Positions 45,183-55,111 of a stretch of DNA of 64,000 nucleotides are shown here, piece by piece (position 1 is the stretch's first letter; each line of letters opens with the position of its first letter). Position numbers and translations under genes: made by a program. Source of the stretch: Shewanella sp. NFH-SH190041 (lineage in GTDB: Bacteria; Pseudomonadota; Gammaproteobacteria; Enterobacterales; Shewanellaceae). The DNA is taken from contig NZ_AP026070.1 in the NCBI RefSeq assembly GCF_024363255.1, positions 2,542,001-2,606,000 of the forward strand. The letters are read 5' to 3'. The notes under the pieces were generated by a model. The model saw only the letters and a list, made by a program, of their open reading frames with translations. It ran no database searches and had not been told where the DNA came from.

Positions 45183-45920
45183 ATGAAGGTTACCCTGTTA
45201 ATTCCGGCCCGGTATGGCTCTAGCCGTTTTCCTGGTAAGCCACTGGCACCAATTAACGGCAAGCCAATGATCCAACACGTATTTGAACGTGCATCACTGG
45301 CCAAAGGCTTGGACAGCATTTATGTGGCCACTGACGATGAACGTATCCGTCAAGCTGTAGAAGGTTTTGGTGGCAAGGTGGTGATGACCGGCAGTGATGC
45401 CGCCTCAGGGACCGACCGGCTAGAAGAAGCGGCTGCTAATTTGGGGCTGCCGGAAGATGAGCTGATTATCAATTTGCAAGGGGATCAGCCACTGATCGAT
45501 CCTATCTGTATTGAGCAACTGGTTCAGCTATTTAAAAATCATCCCGGCGAATTTGAAATGGCCACGCTCGGGGTAGAGATCCAGCGCGATGATGAACGTG
45601 ATGATCCTATGCACGTCAAACTGGTGTATGACAACGACAACTACGCCATCTACTTCTCCCGAGCCCGCATTCCCCACGGTCGTGATACCAACGATTACCC
45701 ATTGCATAAACACTTGGGAATTTATGCCTATACCCGCAGTTTCCTGCGCACCTTTGCCAATCTGCCCGTAGGTCGACTTGAAGCGCTGGAAAAGCTGGAG
45801 CAACTTAGAGCGCTGGAAAACGGCTACAAAATTAAAGTGGCTATCGGCGCATTTGATTCTCCAGAAGTGGATACCCCACAAGATATCCGCAAATGTGAGC
45901 AATTGCTGGCGGTAGACTGA
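45183..45920 (+). CDS. kdsB: 3-deoxy-manno-octulosonate cytidylyltransferase (CMP-KDO synthetase)
   Basis: The 245-residue nucleotidyltransferase has '[16 protein letters not shown]' at the N-terminus, 'GTDRLEEAA', '[11 protein letters not shown]' (metal-binding Asp) and '[12 protein letters not shown]', all typical of KdsB. It activates KDO for lipopolysaccharide inner-core synthesis. It is followed 22 bases on by a small membrane protein gene and likely shares a transcript with it. Confidence 0.96.
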   Translation: MKVTLLIPARYGSSRFPGKPLAPINGKPMIQHVFERASLAKGLDSIYVATDDERIRQAVEGFGGKVVMTGSDAASGTDRLEEAAANLGLPEDELIINLQGDQPLIDPICIEQLVQLFKNHPGEFEMATLGVEIQRDDERDDPMHVKLVYDNDNYAIYFSRARIPHGRDTNDYPLHKHLGIYAYTRSFLRTFANLPVGRLEALEKLEQLRALENGYKIKVAIGAFDSPEVDTPQDIRKCEQLLAVD

Positions 45921-45942
45921 TCGTCAAGGACAGGGATGTATT

Positions 45943-46212
45943 ATGTCTGATTTGGAAGCGATACTGATTATTCTACTGGTGATAGGCGTTGTCGCCAGTA
46001 ACCTAGCGGTATTGAAACACACAGCCAAATTTAAGTTGCCCCAGTTTGGCCGCCCTAAAACACCTGATAACCAGTCGGATAAACCTGCTTCGCAGCAAAC
46101 GACTGAGCATCAAGCCCAAGGACATAATGTTCAGAAGGTGGATGGGAATAATAAGGCTGATCTTGACAAGGCAGCGCCCCACACGGATAAAAGCCAAGAT
46201 AACAGTCAATAA
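45943..46212 (+). CDS. DUF2897 family small membrane protein
   Basis: The 89-residue product has one N-terminal membrane segment (about residues 5-25), then 'AKFKLPQFGRP' and a long hydrophilic Gln/Asp/Lys-rich tail. The 'NLAVLKHTAKFK' segment is the DUF2897 signature as I recall. Function unknown. It is downstream of kdsB and followed by a strong terminator. Confidence 0.78.
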   Translation: MSDLEAILIILLVIGVVASNLAVLKHTAKFKLPQFGRPKTPDNQSDKPASQQTTEHQAQGHNVQKVDGNNKADLDKAAPHTDKSQDNSQ

Positions 46213-46216
46213 CGGT

Positions 46217-46249
46217 AAAACGGCTAACTGAGCAATTAGCCGTTTTTTG
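46217..46249 (+). terminator. Rho-independent terminator after the DUF2897 gene
   Basis: AAAACGGCTAA and TTAGCCGTTTT form an 11-base stem, followed by T. Confidence 0.88.
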
Positions 46250-46435
46250 TTTATCCCTAACGTATTTACCTAATTACTGAATTTATCTCAGTTGATAGTC
46301 ATTTTAACCGCCATGCCACGTGAGTAACTTATCTTCTCTGGCATGTTCAGCCTCCCTGAGTAGACTTACAAGCTTAAAAGGCAAGCATCTATGGAATAAT
46401 TGCAGCAACCGGTTAATTCCACTAATGAGTTAACC

Positions 46436-49400
46436 TCACTTATCCAGCTCTTGTTGTAACTGTTTTGCCACCGCGCCAGGAGCTGATGTCAGCCCGGCTA
46501 ACAAGCGATAAGCGACCGGCACCACTAGCAAGGTAAATAGCGTCGCAACTATAATCCCCCACAACACCACAACCCCAATCACAAACCGGGTTTCGGCCCC
46601 GGCGCCAAAAGACATGACCAAGGGAACAGCCCCTGCAGCCGTAGTAATGCCGGTCATCAAAATTGGCCGTAATCGCAACTTGGCAGCTTGCAGTACTGCT
46701 TGGGATACTTGCAGGCCCTGATCCCGCAATTGGTTGGCAAATTCAACAATCAAAATACCATTTTTAGCCGCTAATCCAACCAACATGATAATACCTATTT
46801 GACTGTATATATTGAGACTTTGCCCGGTCATATACAGACCCAATAACGCCCCTAATGTTGCCAAAGGCACCGTTAACATAATAATCAGTGGGTGAATAAA
46901 GCTTTCAAATTGCGCCGCTAATACCAAAAACACGATAGCCAATGCCAACACAAAAACAAATGTCATCGAATGCCCAGATTGCTGATAATCCAATGATTGA
47001 CCTTTATAGCTGATAACAGCTTCCGCTGGCAGGTGTTCTGCCACCAGCTGATTAAGGTAATCCAACGCTTCCCCTAAGCTGTAACCCTCAGCTAATCCCG
47101 CCTCCAAGGTAATCGCCCGCATCCGGTTATAACGGTTTAACCGGCTGGCATCGGCAAACTCTTCCACCTGGATAAGATTAGCCAGTGGGATCAGTTGACC
47201 GCTGCGCTCAGAACGCACATGGATCTGACTCAGATCCTCACCATTATTCTGAGCACTGCGCTCACCTTCGACAATCACATCATATTCTTCACCCCGGTGC
47301 ATAAAGGTGGTCACCAGACGCGAGCCTAACATTGACTCTAAGGTACGGCCTATTTGCGCAATCGATACGCCCATTTCCGCGGCACGCAGCCGATCAATGA
47401 TAATTCTGAGCTGAGGTTTAGTTTCCTGATAATCATGATCCAACCCCACCAAGTTAGGGTTGCTGCGAGCTTTTTCCAAAATAATATCCCGCCATGTTGC
47501 CAGCTCAGCATAAGTGGGACCACCGAGCACAAACTGCACAGGTTTACCGATACCACGACCAAATGCTTGACGCATAATCGGAAATGCTCGGATCCCCGCT
47601 AAGTCGGACAGGCGCTGACGAATATCTGCCGCAATGGCCGCTGCCGGGCGGCGCTTAGCCCAATCTTCCAGCACAATAATAGCCATACCACCGGAAAAAT
47701 CTGCCACACTGCCCCACCCCCGCGGAGCCCGCACCAACAAGCGCTTAATTTCACCAGATTCAACCAAGGGCATCAGGCGGGTTTCCACCTCATTCATATA
47801 CTCGCGGATATATTCATAACTGGCACCCTGTGGGCCATTCACCATCAGAAAAATCCCACCGCGATCCTCTTTTGGGGCAAATTCCCGGGGTAACTCCCTC
47901 ACCAGCCACACACTGCTGGCCAGAGCAAACAAAGCCAAGATCACCACAGCAACAGGCTTGTCCATCGCCCGAGTCAGCAAACGACCATAGCTGGCAGACA
48001 AATGCGCCATACCCGCATCCACCTGCCGTACTAACCAGGGATCGGCCGTAGCTGGCTGCAAGACTTTTGAGCACATCATCGGGCTGAGCGTTAAGGCAAC
48101 AATACTGGAAAACAGCACCGCGGCACTCATTGCCACAGCGAATTCTTTAAATAATTTGCCTAAATCACCATCAAGGAAGGTGATAGGCATAAACACAGAA
48201 ATTAATACCAAGGTGGTTGCTATCACAGCAAATGCCACTTGGCGGGCCCCTAAAAATGCCGCTTTTAACGGGCTTTCACCCGTTTCAATCCGGCGGTGAA
48301 TATTTTCCAGCATCACAATGGCGTCATCCACCACCATGCCAATAGCTAAAATCATCGCCAGCAGGGTTAACAGATTAATGGTGTAACCAAGGGCGTAGAG
48401 CACAATAAAGCTGGATAGCAAAGAGACAGGGACTGCTAACGCGGGAATGAGCATGGCCCGGACACTACCAAGAAACAGATAAATCACCACAATCACTAAC
48501 GCCATGGCGATAAAGAGTGTCTGATACACCTCTTGGATAGAAGCCTCAATAAAGACCGAGCTATCATAGGAGCGCTTAATCGCCATCCCCGGCGGCAAAG
48601 TTTGATTTAATTCATCTGCCAACGCATTGGCCAAGCGGGAGACATCCAATGTATTGGCGGTAGACTGCTTCGCTACCCCAAGACCAATCATGGACTCACC
48701 ATTACCCCGGAACATAATCCGCGCTTCATCCGAGCCCAGCTCCACCCGAGCCACATCCCCCAGCTTAATCAGGTACCCATCTTCACCTTCACCCAACACT
48801 AAGGCCGCAAAATCGGCCGGGGTATAAAAACTGCGGGCCACTCGCACTGAAAAGTGCCGCTCAGCAGATTCTACCGAACCCGCGGGTAATTCGAGATTCT
48901 CCGCCCGCAGCACTTTTTCCACATCAGCCACGGTCAAACCACGGGCGGCCAGTGCTTCACGATCAAGCCAGATGCGCATGGCGTAATACTTACCACCGCC
49001 GACCCGAATGGTTGATACGCCATCGAGGGCGGAAAAGCGATCAACCAGGTAGCGGCGGGCATAATCACTCAGCTCCAGTGTTGATAGGCGATCAGACACT
49101 AAATTAAGCCACATAATGACCTGATCACCACTGTTCGCTTTGCGCACTTCAGGCGGCTGCGCTTCTTCCGGTAAATTGTCAAGTAGGCGAGAAACCCGGT
49201 CACGCACATCATTCGTGGCCGATTCAATATCCCGGCTGATATCAAATTCCAGTGTTACCGTTGAGCGACCATCACGGCTACTGGAGCTAATATGGCGGAT
49301 CCCTTCCACTCCGCTGACCCTATCCTCCACCAACTGGGTAATGCGACTCTCCACCACGGCGGCGCTGGCACCACGATAACTGGTATCAATCGACACCACA

Positions 49401-49528
49401 GGCGGGTCAATATCCGGATATTCCCGCAGTGGCAATTTATCAAAGGCCACTAAGCCAAGGATCACCAATAAAATACTCAGCACCGATGCTAAAACGGGCC
49501 GGGTGACGGCAATATCTGTTATCCTCAT
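46436..49528 (-). CDS. RND efflux pump inner-membrane transporter (AcrB/MexB type)
   Basis: The 1030-residue protein has the HAE1-type order: first membrane helix near residue 10-30, porter domain, 'GYTINLLTLLAMILAIGMVVDDAIVM' region with the proton-relay Asp pair in helix 4 (landmark near residue 390), and a second repeat with 'QIGIIMLVGLAAKNGILIVE' near residue 900. 'PREFAPKEDRGGIFL' marks the second porter half. It exports drugs or other amphiphiles by proton antiport as a trimer. It overlaps its adaptor gene (ATGA). No TolC-type gene is next to it. Substrates cannot be read from sequence. Confidence 0.93.
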   Translation of the reverse strand: MRITDIAVTRPVLASVLSILLVILGLVAFDKLPLREYPDIDPPVVSIDTSYRGASAAVVESRITQLVEDRVSGVEGIRHISSSSRDGRSTVTLEFDISRDIESATNDVRDRVSRLLDNLPEEAQPPEVRKANSGDQVIMWLNLVSDRLSTLELSDYARRYLVDRFSALDGVSTIRVGGGKYYAMRIWLDREALAARGLTVADVEKVLRAENLELPAGSVESAERHFSVRVARSFYTPADFAALVLGEGEDGYLIKLGDVARVELGSDEARIMFRGNGESMIGLGVAKQSTANTLDVSRLANALADELNQTLPPGMAIKRSYDSSVFIEASIQEVYQTLFIAMALVIVVIYLFLGSVRAMLIPALAVPVSLLSSFIVLYALGYTINLLTLLAMILAIGMVVDDAIVMLENIHRRIETGESPLKAAFLGARQVAFAVIATTLVLISVFMPITFLDGDLGKLFKEFAVAMSAAVLFSSIVALTLSPMMCSKVLQPATADPWLVRQVDAGMAHLSASYGRLLTRAMDKPVAVVILALFALASSVWLVRELPREFAPKEDRGGIFLMVNGPQGASYEYIREYMNEVETRLMPLVESGEIKRLLVRAPRGWGSVADFSGGMAIIVLEDWAKRRPAAAIAADIRQRLSDLAGIRAFPIMRQAFGRGIGKPVQFVLGGPTYAELATWRDIILEKARSNPNLVGLDHDYQETKPQLRIIIDRLRAAEMGVSIAQIGRTLESMLGSRLVTTFMHRGEEYDVIVEGERSAQNNGEDLSQIHVRSERSGQLIPLANLIQVEEFADASRLNRYNRMRAITLEAGLAEGYSLGEALDYLNQLVAEHLPAEAVISYKGQSLDYQQSGHSMTFVFVLALAIVFLVLAAQFESFIHPLIIMLTVPLATLGALLGLYMTGQSLNIYSQIGIIMLVGLAAKNGILIVEFANQLRDQGLQVSQAVLQAAKLRLRPILMTGITTAAGAVPLVMSFGAGAETRFVIGVVVLWGIIVATLFTLLVVPVAYRLLAGLTSAPGAVAKQLQQELDK

Positions 49529-50610
49529 TGCCGCCCCTCCTCGGCAACACCAGCATAACTAAAAGGCTCAGCAGCCACCGTGGTAACATCACGTCCTGGG
49601 CGAACCTTCATCATGCCGCGGACCATCAATTGCTCCCCAGCTGCAATCCCACCGACCAGTTCCACAAACCCACGCTGCCGCATGCCCAAAGTCACCTGGC
49701 GGCGTACCACCTTGCCCGCTTCCACCAAATACACAAAGTGATCTGGCCCGATAGGAATAATGGCCGACTCCGGCACCATCATGGCATCACGGTGGTTGCT
49801 TATCAGCACTAATTGCATCAGCATCCCTGGTCGCAACAGCAGATCAGGGTTCGGGATTTCAGCCCGCACGGTGACGGCCCGTGTCGCCGCATCAATGCGA
49901 GTGTCAATGCCGCTAACTCGACCTTGGAATATTCGGCCGGGGTAGGCAACACTGGTGGCCTCAATACTGCGACCTGCAGCCATCTGACTGATAACGCGCT
50001 CGGGTACGGCAAAGTCCAATTTCACCACCGCCAAATCATCAAGGGTGGTCATCACAGTGCCGGGCGTGACCAAACTGCCTTTACTTATCTGCCGCAGGCC
50101 TAATAGCCCGGCAAAAGGCGCGGTAATATGTCGCTCCGCTACCGCCGCTTTGGCAGCCGCCAACTCAGCTTTGGCTGTATCAAGCTGACTTTGCAGTCTG
50201 TCACGCTCAAGCTCAGCCACGGTTTGATTACTCACTAAGGAACGGATCCGCGCTAATTCCCGCATCTGTTCATGCAGTTTTACCCTTGCCGCCTCTACCC
50301 TTGCCTGCTGATCAGCCGTATCAAGCTCTGCCAGTAATTGGCCTTTGTTAACAAATTGACCGTCATGAAAATGCAGTGCCGTTATGCGCTCCGCCACACT
50401 GGGGGTAATCACCACAGACTCTCTGGCGGCAACAGTTCCTATGGCAAACACTTCATCACGAACGGGAGAAATACGGGTATCAATCACTACCACTTGTACC
50501 GGCCCCCCCCGGCGAGATGGCGGCTTGGCATCCTGAGAGGAAAATGACCACCAATACCATGCTGAAGCACACAGCAATGCTGCAAGAGAGAATAAAATTA
50601 TGTTTTTCAT
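49525..50610 (-). CDS. RND efflux periplasmic adaptor
   Basis: The 361-residue protein has an N-terminal membrane or signal segment ('LFSLAALLCASAWYWW'), lipoyl halves ('FVNKGQLLAELDTADQQ' and 'ITAPFAGLLGLRQISKG'), a short helical hairpin and a beta-barrel domain ('PGRIFQGRVSGIDTRID'). This is the AcrA/MexA class. It is the first gene of the two-gene pump operon. An inverted repeat of 9 bases lies 12-40 bases before its start. Confidence 0.92.
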   Translation of the reverse strand: MKNIILFSLAALLCASAWYWWSFSSQDAKPPSRRGGPVQVVVIDTRISPVRDEVFAIGTVAARESVVITPSVAERITALHFHDGQFVNKGQLLAELDTADQQARVEAARVKLHEQMRELARIRSLVSNQTVAELERDRLQSQLDTAKAELAAAKAAVAERHITAPFAGLLGLRQISKGSLVTPGTVMTTLDDLAVVKLDFAVPERVISQMAAGRSIEATSVAYPGRIFQGRVSGIDTRIDAATRAVTVRAEIPNPDLLLRPGMLMQLVLISNHRDAMMVPESAIIPIGPDHFVYLVEAGKVVRRQVTLGMRQRGFVELVGGIAAGEQLMVRGMMKVRPGRDVTTVAAEPFSYAGVAEEGRQ

Positions 50611-50621
50611 GACTTACTGTT

Positions 50622-50650
50622 CCATGTAAATGCCGGGTCAGTTTACATGG
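50622..50650 (-). promoter_or_regulatory. Operator-like inverted repeat ahead of the RND operon
   Basis: CCATGTAAA and TTTACATGG are perfect inverted repeats separated by 11 bases, just upstream of the adaptor start. This is the form of a TetR-type operator or of an mRNA leader hairpin. No regulator gene is adjacent. Confidence 0.5.
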
Positions 50651-50909
50651 CAGCAAAACAGCATCAAGTAACTTTACCAAAAGTTACAAAAAGATAACCA
50701 ACATCTTAATTGATACATCAAACAGTCAATAGGCTACAGATGGGTGATAGATGAGGCTCAGTTCTATGTAATGGCGTTAATCTATTTCCTTGCCACCAAG
50801 CACAGCGCCATAAGCAACAATGATGAAAACCAACTGATGACAGCAAACAATGACATCGATTAGACAAGTGAGAATAAGGCGAAATTGAGGAGAGAAAATA
50901 AATCAAAAC
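50651..50909. other. Upstream region of the RND operon
   Basis: About 260 bases with no gene. It should hold the RND promoter. It ends at the outer repeat of the MITE-like element. Confidence 0.4.
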
Positions 50910-50932
50910 TAGGGTCTGTTGACCTTTCATGA

Positions 50933-50940
50933 TTAAATTT
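50933..50940. repeat. Target duplication of the IS1595-family element, left copy
   Basis: TTAAATTT directly borders the left inverted repeat and is repeated at 51915-51922 on the other side. Eight bases is the usual length for IS1595. Confidence 0.9.
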
Positions 50941-51914
50941 CATGCCTATGCACCTCGGTCAGTTTGGGCGTAATATAGAACCATAAATCGCTTCTTGTGG
51001 AGGGTTTTATGATGAACATGTCAGAAATGAGCTTTATAGATTGGCAACGTCAATTTCATTCAGAAAATGCCTGTCTTGATTACCTGAAAATGCAGCGATG
51101 GCCGGATGGATTTATCTGCCCTAAATGTGGTCATCGTCAAGCCTATCAAATCCATACCCGTGAGCTTTATGAATGCTGTCAGTGCCATAAGCAAACATCC
51201 GTGACATCTGACACGCTGTTTCACGGCACGCATATCCCGCTGTCTAAATGGTTTACGGCCATTTATTTTATAGGGTCAGACAAAGGCGGAATATCAGCAT
51301 TACGGCTCAAAAAGCTCATTGAAGTTAACTGGCGAACGGCAAGGTTGATACTGAAAAAATTGCGTATCGCAATGGGGCACAGAGACAGACTGTATTGGTT
51401 ATCTGGCAACATAGAATTGGATGATTGCTTGGTTGGCGGCAAACAAAAAGGTAAACGTGGTCGAGGCGCGGCAGGGAAAACACCGATAATTGTGGCCGTT
51501 GAAACCCAAGGTGAACGAGCCGGCTATATTGCCATGCAGGCTGTTAACCGTATCAGCCACCAAAGTGTCGAGCAATTTGTGCAAGCGCATATTCTCCCCA
51601 ATCAATATGTTCGCTCAGATGGGCTACGTGCATTGACTATCATTGATAAAACCCAGCATCACGAAGCCAGAGTGACGCCGAAAGAATTGGTTGATGAGTG
51701 GCTCCCGTGGGTACATATCGCCATTAGCAACCTGAAAACATTTATTCAGGGCACATTCCACGGAATATCCAAAAAATATGTACAGGAATACCTCAATGAG
51801 TTCATTTATCGTTTTAATCGCAGAAGAATAGAAAAACAAATTCCTATGCGGTTGTTAAATATAGCTATTTTTCATTCACCTATGAACTCATGCTGAGCAA
51901 AGTGCATAGGCATG
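50941..51914 (+). mobile_element. IS1595-family insertion sequence, complete
   Basis: The 974-base element is bounded by perfect inverted repeats CATGCCTATGCAC and GTGCATAGGCATG and flanked by the 8-base direct repeat TTAAATTT (50933-50940 and 51915-51922). It carries one intact transposase gene. The clean duplication shows an insertion event into the MITE-like element. Confidence 0.9.
50997..51896 (+). CDS. IS1595-family transposase
   Basis: The 299-residue protein has the N-terminal zinc ribbon of the family ('FICPKCGHRQAY' and 'YECCQCHKQTS') and a DDE-type core with 'NIELDDCLVGGKQKGKRGRG' (first Asp; the GGK linker is typical) and 'YVRSDGLRAL' (second Asp). The C-terminus has 'YLNEFIYRFNRR', the region holding the last catalytic residue in this family. 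The frame is intact. An ATG at 51009 or 51012 may be the true start. Confidence 0.92.
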   Translation: MEGFMMNMSEMSFIDWQRQFHSENACLDYLKMQRWPDGFICPKCGHRQAYQIHTRELYECCQCHKQTSVTSDTLFHGTHIPLSKWFTAIYFIGSDKGGISALRLKKLIEVNWRTARLILKKLRIAMGHRDRLYWLSGNIELDDCLVGGKQKGKRGRGAAGKTPIIVAVETQGERAGYIAMQAVNRISHQSVEQFVQAHILPNQYVRSDGLRALTIIDKTQHHEARVTPKELVDEWLPWVHIAISNLKTFIQGTFHGISKKYVQEYLNEFIYRFNRRRIEKQIPMRLLNIAIFHSPMNSC

Positions 51915-51922
51915 TTAAATTT
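51915..51922. repeat. Target duplication of the IS1595-family element, right copy
   Basis: TTAAATTT borders the right inverted repeat and matches the left copy. Confidence 0.9.
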
Positions 51923-52203
51923 TGTTCGAGATAAAAGCGTTTTAATCGCGGCGAGTGGTTTGGCGCCTAGTTATTCTAAGCAAGAACCGCTCAACAAAGA
52001 GTAAAACGCTTTTAGCCGAACCCTGCGGGCAGCGTTTGAGGCTCCTTTCTACTGCGTTATCGGCTTATCAGGTAGCGCAACTACCTATCAAAGCCTCTGC
52101 CTTGTATAAAGCAATCTCAAATCGCTGCAAAAACAAACTTGAAAGGTCAACAGACCCTAATAGTACCTAATGCCCAACTCACGAAGCGCATGGCCATACT
52201 GAT

Positions 52204-52238
52204 AAAAAAACGCCCGGTCATATCCTGACCGGGCGTTA
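52204..52238 (-). terminator. Rho-independent terminator after bamC
   Basis: On the minus strand, AACGCCCGGTCA and TGACCGGGCGTT form a strong stem followed by seven T. It lies about 80 bases past the bamC stop. Confidence 0.92.
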
Positions 52239-52315
52239 TCATTCTTAACAGCAAGGTGCCAAATTATAAAAACTGCACAAGGTATAAGATGGGCTAAATC
52301 GTCACTGTCACGGAC

Positions 52316-53407
52316 TTAACGGACTTTGCGATCTTCACTCATCAGCTCTGAAAATGCCTTATACACACCATCAATCACCTTATTATCCAGTGGCTTATCA
52401 GAAATATCCCGCAGCAATATTCGCGTTTGCTCACTATTAGTAGTGCGCTCCAACATCAGACGATAATTCCCTTTTTCCAGTGGCAGCTCAGTGTCATTCC
52501 ACAATGAGCTCCAAAAGCCAGCATTATCGTCATAACTAAGGAACATCATGTCCTTGCTGCGATCCATATCCGTAATATCAAAGCCCATTTCCGGCAACAC
52601 AATACGCAAACGGTTCCAGACTTTGTCAAAATCAGCATCGGCAAGATAAAAGTTTTGCTCTCCCTGCTCTAATGCAACATGGATCCCAAGACTCTGCTCC
52701 CGCTCACGAGCCTTAGTGGCCTGATCCCGTTTCAGACTCATATAGGCCACAGTAGAATTAAGCATATCTATGGTGTAACGACGTTTATCATTAGCCGTTA
52801 GAGCAATATCCTGTTTGTTGCCGTTATAACTTTCTTCATGGGCCAGCAATTTGATGACTATCGCACCGGTCCGCCCATGGGGACGCACCTGCACATCAAA
52901 TTCATATTTCTGCCGCAATTGATAAATTTTGTCATCGCCCCACAGATTTGAGTCAATGACTTCATCATATTGGATCCAATCTGTGTCGATTTTACCGCTG
53001 GCAAAGTCAGCCCGGGCAATGCCGATATGGCGGCGATTGAGGAAGTCTTGCAGATAATCAAAAATTTCCTGTTTCAGATTAATCTTGCTATCGACAGACT
53101 CCACCACAATTTTAATATTGTCGCTGCCCTCTTCAACATGAGTGCCCTCTGCCATAGGTAAAATCTGCAGCGGTGGACGAATATCTAACTGGTTACCCAC
53201 CAAGCTTGGATCAGCCTTAGGCCCCAACGGAGGTATGCTGTATTCACGGCTATAAGTTGGCGTTTTCAATCCTTGTGGAATAACCAAAGGGGCGGAGCGT
53301 CCGGCATTGAGGTAGTCCTCGTTGCCATTTGCCTGACGGCGTTCCATCGGGGTACTGCAGGCGGTCAAAGCCGACAACAGTATGACAGGCGTAAGATGCT
53401 TAAGCAT
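52316..53407 (-). CDS. bamC: Outer-membrane assembly lipoprotein BamC (NlpB)
   Basis: The 363-residue lipoprotein has a signal ending 'ALTACS' and the family start 'NEDYLNAGRSAPLVIPQGL', the lasso segment that wraps BamD. Two helix-grip domains follow (about residues 100-215 and 240-350). It is a subunit of the BAM complex that inserts outer-membrane proteins. It is 3 bases after dapA, in the conserved dapA-bamC order. Confidence 0.93.
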   Translation of the reverse strand: MLKHLTPVILLSALTACSTPMERRQANGNEDYLNAGRSAPLVIPQGLKTPTYSREYSIPPLGPKADPSLVGNQLDIRPPLQILPMAEGTHVEEGSDNIKIVVESVDSKINLKQEIFDYLQDFLNRRHIGIARADFASGKIDTDWIQYDEVIDSNLWGDDKIYQLRQKYEFDVQVRPHGRTGAIVIKLLAHEESYNGNKQDIALTANDKRRYTIDMLNSTVAYMSLKRDQATKAREREQSLGIHVALEQGEQNFYLADADFDKVWNRLRIVLPEMGFDITDMDRSKDMMFLSYDDNAGFWSSLWNDTELPLEKGNYRLMLERTTNSEQTRILLRDISDKPLDNKVIDGVYKAFSELMSEDRKVR

Positions 53408-53410
53408 GTA

Positions 53411-54295
53411 TCAGTTAACCTCTATCCGGGCTTTGTTCATCGCTTGCAGCAGTTGACCATGATAAGTGTCAGAAAGTTCAGTCAAAGGCAGGCGAATATG
53501 ATTATTATTGATCAATCCCATACGGTGAACGGCCCATTTGACCGGAATGGGATTGGCTTCGCAAAACAGTTCGCTATATAAGCCGGTTAAGGGGGCATCC
53601 AAGCGGTGAGCCAAGGTCGCATTGCCAGCCAGTGCAGCATCACACATAGCTTTAAACTCCGCTGGCACAAGATTGTTAGCTACCGAAATCACCCCATTGC
53701 CACCTAAGAGTAAAAATTCACAGGCGGTAGCATCATCACCACTGTAAAGCAGAAAATCGGCAGGGCAAAGCTGACGTAAGCGACTGCTGCGGCTTAAATC
53801 ACCCGTGGCTTCTTTTACCCCAATAATCTTGCTGTGCAGTGCCAATTCAGCCACTGTCTCTGGCAGCATATCCACACCGGTGCGGCCGGGAACATTATAT
53901 AAAATCTGAGGAATATCAGTACTGTCTGCCACAGCGCGATAATGAGCAATCAGCCCCTGCTGAGTCGGCTTATTGTAATACGGGGTGACGCAGAGCATTG
54001 CCGCAACATCCAGTTGACCCAGAGCCTGAGTCAACTCAATCACTTTGGCAGTAGCATTGCCCCCATTGCCGGCAATAACAGGAATACGCCCGGCGGCAAA
54101 CGCAATAGTCTGCTTCACGACAGCCAAATGTTCTGCCAGGCTTAGGGTGGCAGACTCCCCAGTAGTCCCTACTGAAACGATGGCATCCGTGCCCCGGTCA
54201 ATATGAAATTCCACCAGCTTTTCCAAGCTGGCATAATCGACTTCCCCGCTGCCGGTCATCGGCGTGATCAGGGCAACCATGCTCCCGTTTAACAT
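53411..54295 (-). CDS. dapA: 4-hydroxy-tetrahydrodipicolinate synthase
   Basis: The 294-residue TIM-barrel lyase has '[17 protein letters not shown]' near residue 40, the catalytic Tyr in '[13 protein letters not shown]' and the Schiff-base Lys in '[10 protein letters not shown]'. It condenses pyruvate and aspartate semialdehyde as the first committed step to lysine and diaminopimelate. It is divergent from gcvR, with about 170 bases between, and is followed by bamC. Confidence 0.97.
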   Translation of the reverse strand: MLNGSMVALITPMTGSGEVDYASLEKLVEFHIDRGTDAIVSVGTTGESATLSLAEHLAVVKQTIAFAAGRIPVIAGNGGNATAKVIELTQALGQLDVAAMLCVTPYYNKPTQQGLIAHYRAVADSTDIPQILYNVPGRTGVDMLPETVAELALHSKIIGVKEATGDLSRSSRLRQLCPADFLLYSGDDATACEFLLLGGNGVISVANNLVPAEFKAMCDAALAGNATLAHRLDAPLTGLYSELFCEANPIPVKWAVHRMGLINNNHIRLPLTELSDTYHGQLLQAMNKARIEVN

Positions 54296-54463
54296 CTGAC
54301 TTCCCCAAGAATTCTGGACAAGCTATGGTACTGATGCCACAAGCGAATGACAAGCTCAGCCAGGACTATGAAAACGAATAAGTTGTGGTAGCATAACTCT
54401 CCGCATGAAAATCCGGCTACCGCTGTAAAAGCGCCTTAGATGTCGAAATAACGAGGAAAATTC

Positions 54464-55006
54464 ATGACCAACTACCTGGTCGTCACCGCAATGGGGGCAG
54501 ATCGTCCCGGCATTGTCAGCAACCTGGCCAGACTGGCCAGTGACTGTGACTGCGATATCGTCGACAGCCGCATGGCGTTGTTTGGCAATGAATTCACTTT
54601 AATTATGATGGTTTCTGGATCGTGGGCTGCCATCACCAAAATTGAGACCAGTTTGCCTGCATTAAGCATGGAACTGGAGTTATTGACGGTAATGAAACGC
54701 ACCTCAAAACATCATATGCCGCAAAATTACATTTCCCGTATTGAAGTGACCTTCCACGGTCAGGATCAGCGTGGCACCATGACCCAGATCACACAGTTTC
54801 TGGCCGCCCGCTCACTGGATCTAGCCGCAGTCCGCTCCCACGCTGAAGAAGATGACCAAGGGCATTCTATCCAAACCGTAGTGCTGGCCATTAATATTCC
54901 AGAAAAAGTCGTCTTGGAAACCTTAGAGCACAGTATTCATCAACTGGCGCAAGATATGTCATTGGACTGCAGTATCAAACGGATGCAAGGTATTGCAGCG
55001 CCCTGA
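54464..55006 (+). CDS. gcvR: Glycine cleavage system transcriptional repressor GcvR
   Basis: The 180-residue protein has two ACT domains: 'TAMGADRPGIVSNLARLASD' (landmark near residue 8) and 'GQDQRGTMTQITQFLAAR' near residue 100. The gene next to dapA and bcp is in the usual order. In E. coli it binds GcvA and glycine to repress gcvTHP. A GAGG ribosome site precedes the ATG. Confidence 0.92.
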   Translation: MTNYLVVTAMGADRPGIVSNLARLASDCDCDIVDSRMALFGNEFTLIMMVSGSWAAITKIETSLPALSMELELLTVMKRTSKHHMPQNYISRIEVTFHGQDQRGTMTQITQFLAARSLDLAAVRSHAEEDDQGHSIQTVVLAINIPEKVVLETLEHSIHQLAQDMSLDCSIKRMQGIAAP

Positions 55007-55111
55007 TATACCCCACTTAATTGCACATCGCGACGTAAAGCGGGAAGATGCAGGACGGGAATTAAGTATATAACGGTTAACTATCATAGACATGACATAA
55101 GGAGCGTGCCC

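Larger units (their letters stand above)
50912..52157. mobile_element. MITE-like element, interrupted by an IS1595-family insertion
   Basis: Outer 20-base inverted repeats (50910-50929 and 52140-52159, core GGGTCTGTTGACCTTT) are flanked by TA on both sides, consistent with a TA target duplication. Without the inserted IS and one copy of its duplication, the element would be about 264 bases and has no coding capacity. An internal 13-base inverted repeat (TAAAAGCGTTTTA at 51932-51944 and its complement at 52002-52014) adds to the MITE look. Elements with these ends are, as I recall, common in Shewanella and relatives. Confidence 0.75.

Noticed and set aside
44876..45319. 147-codon minus-strand frame overlapping kdsB
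   Set aside because: Lies antisense to the clear start of kdsB and has no motif or ribosome site; a shadow frame.
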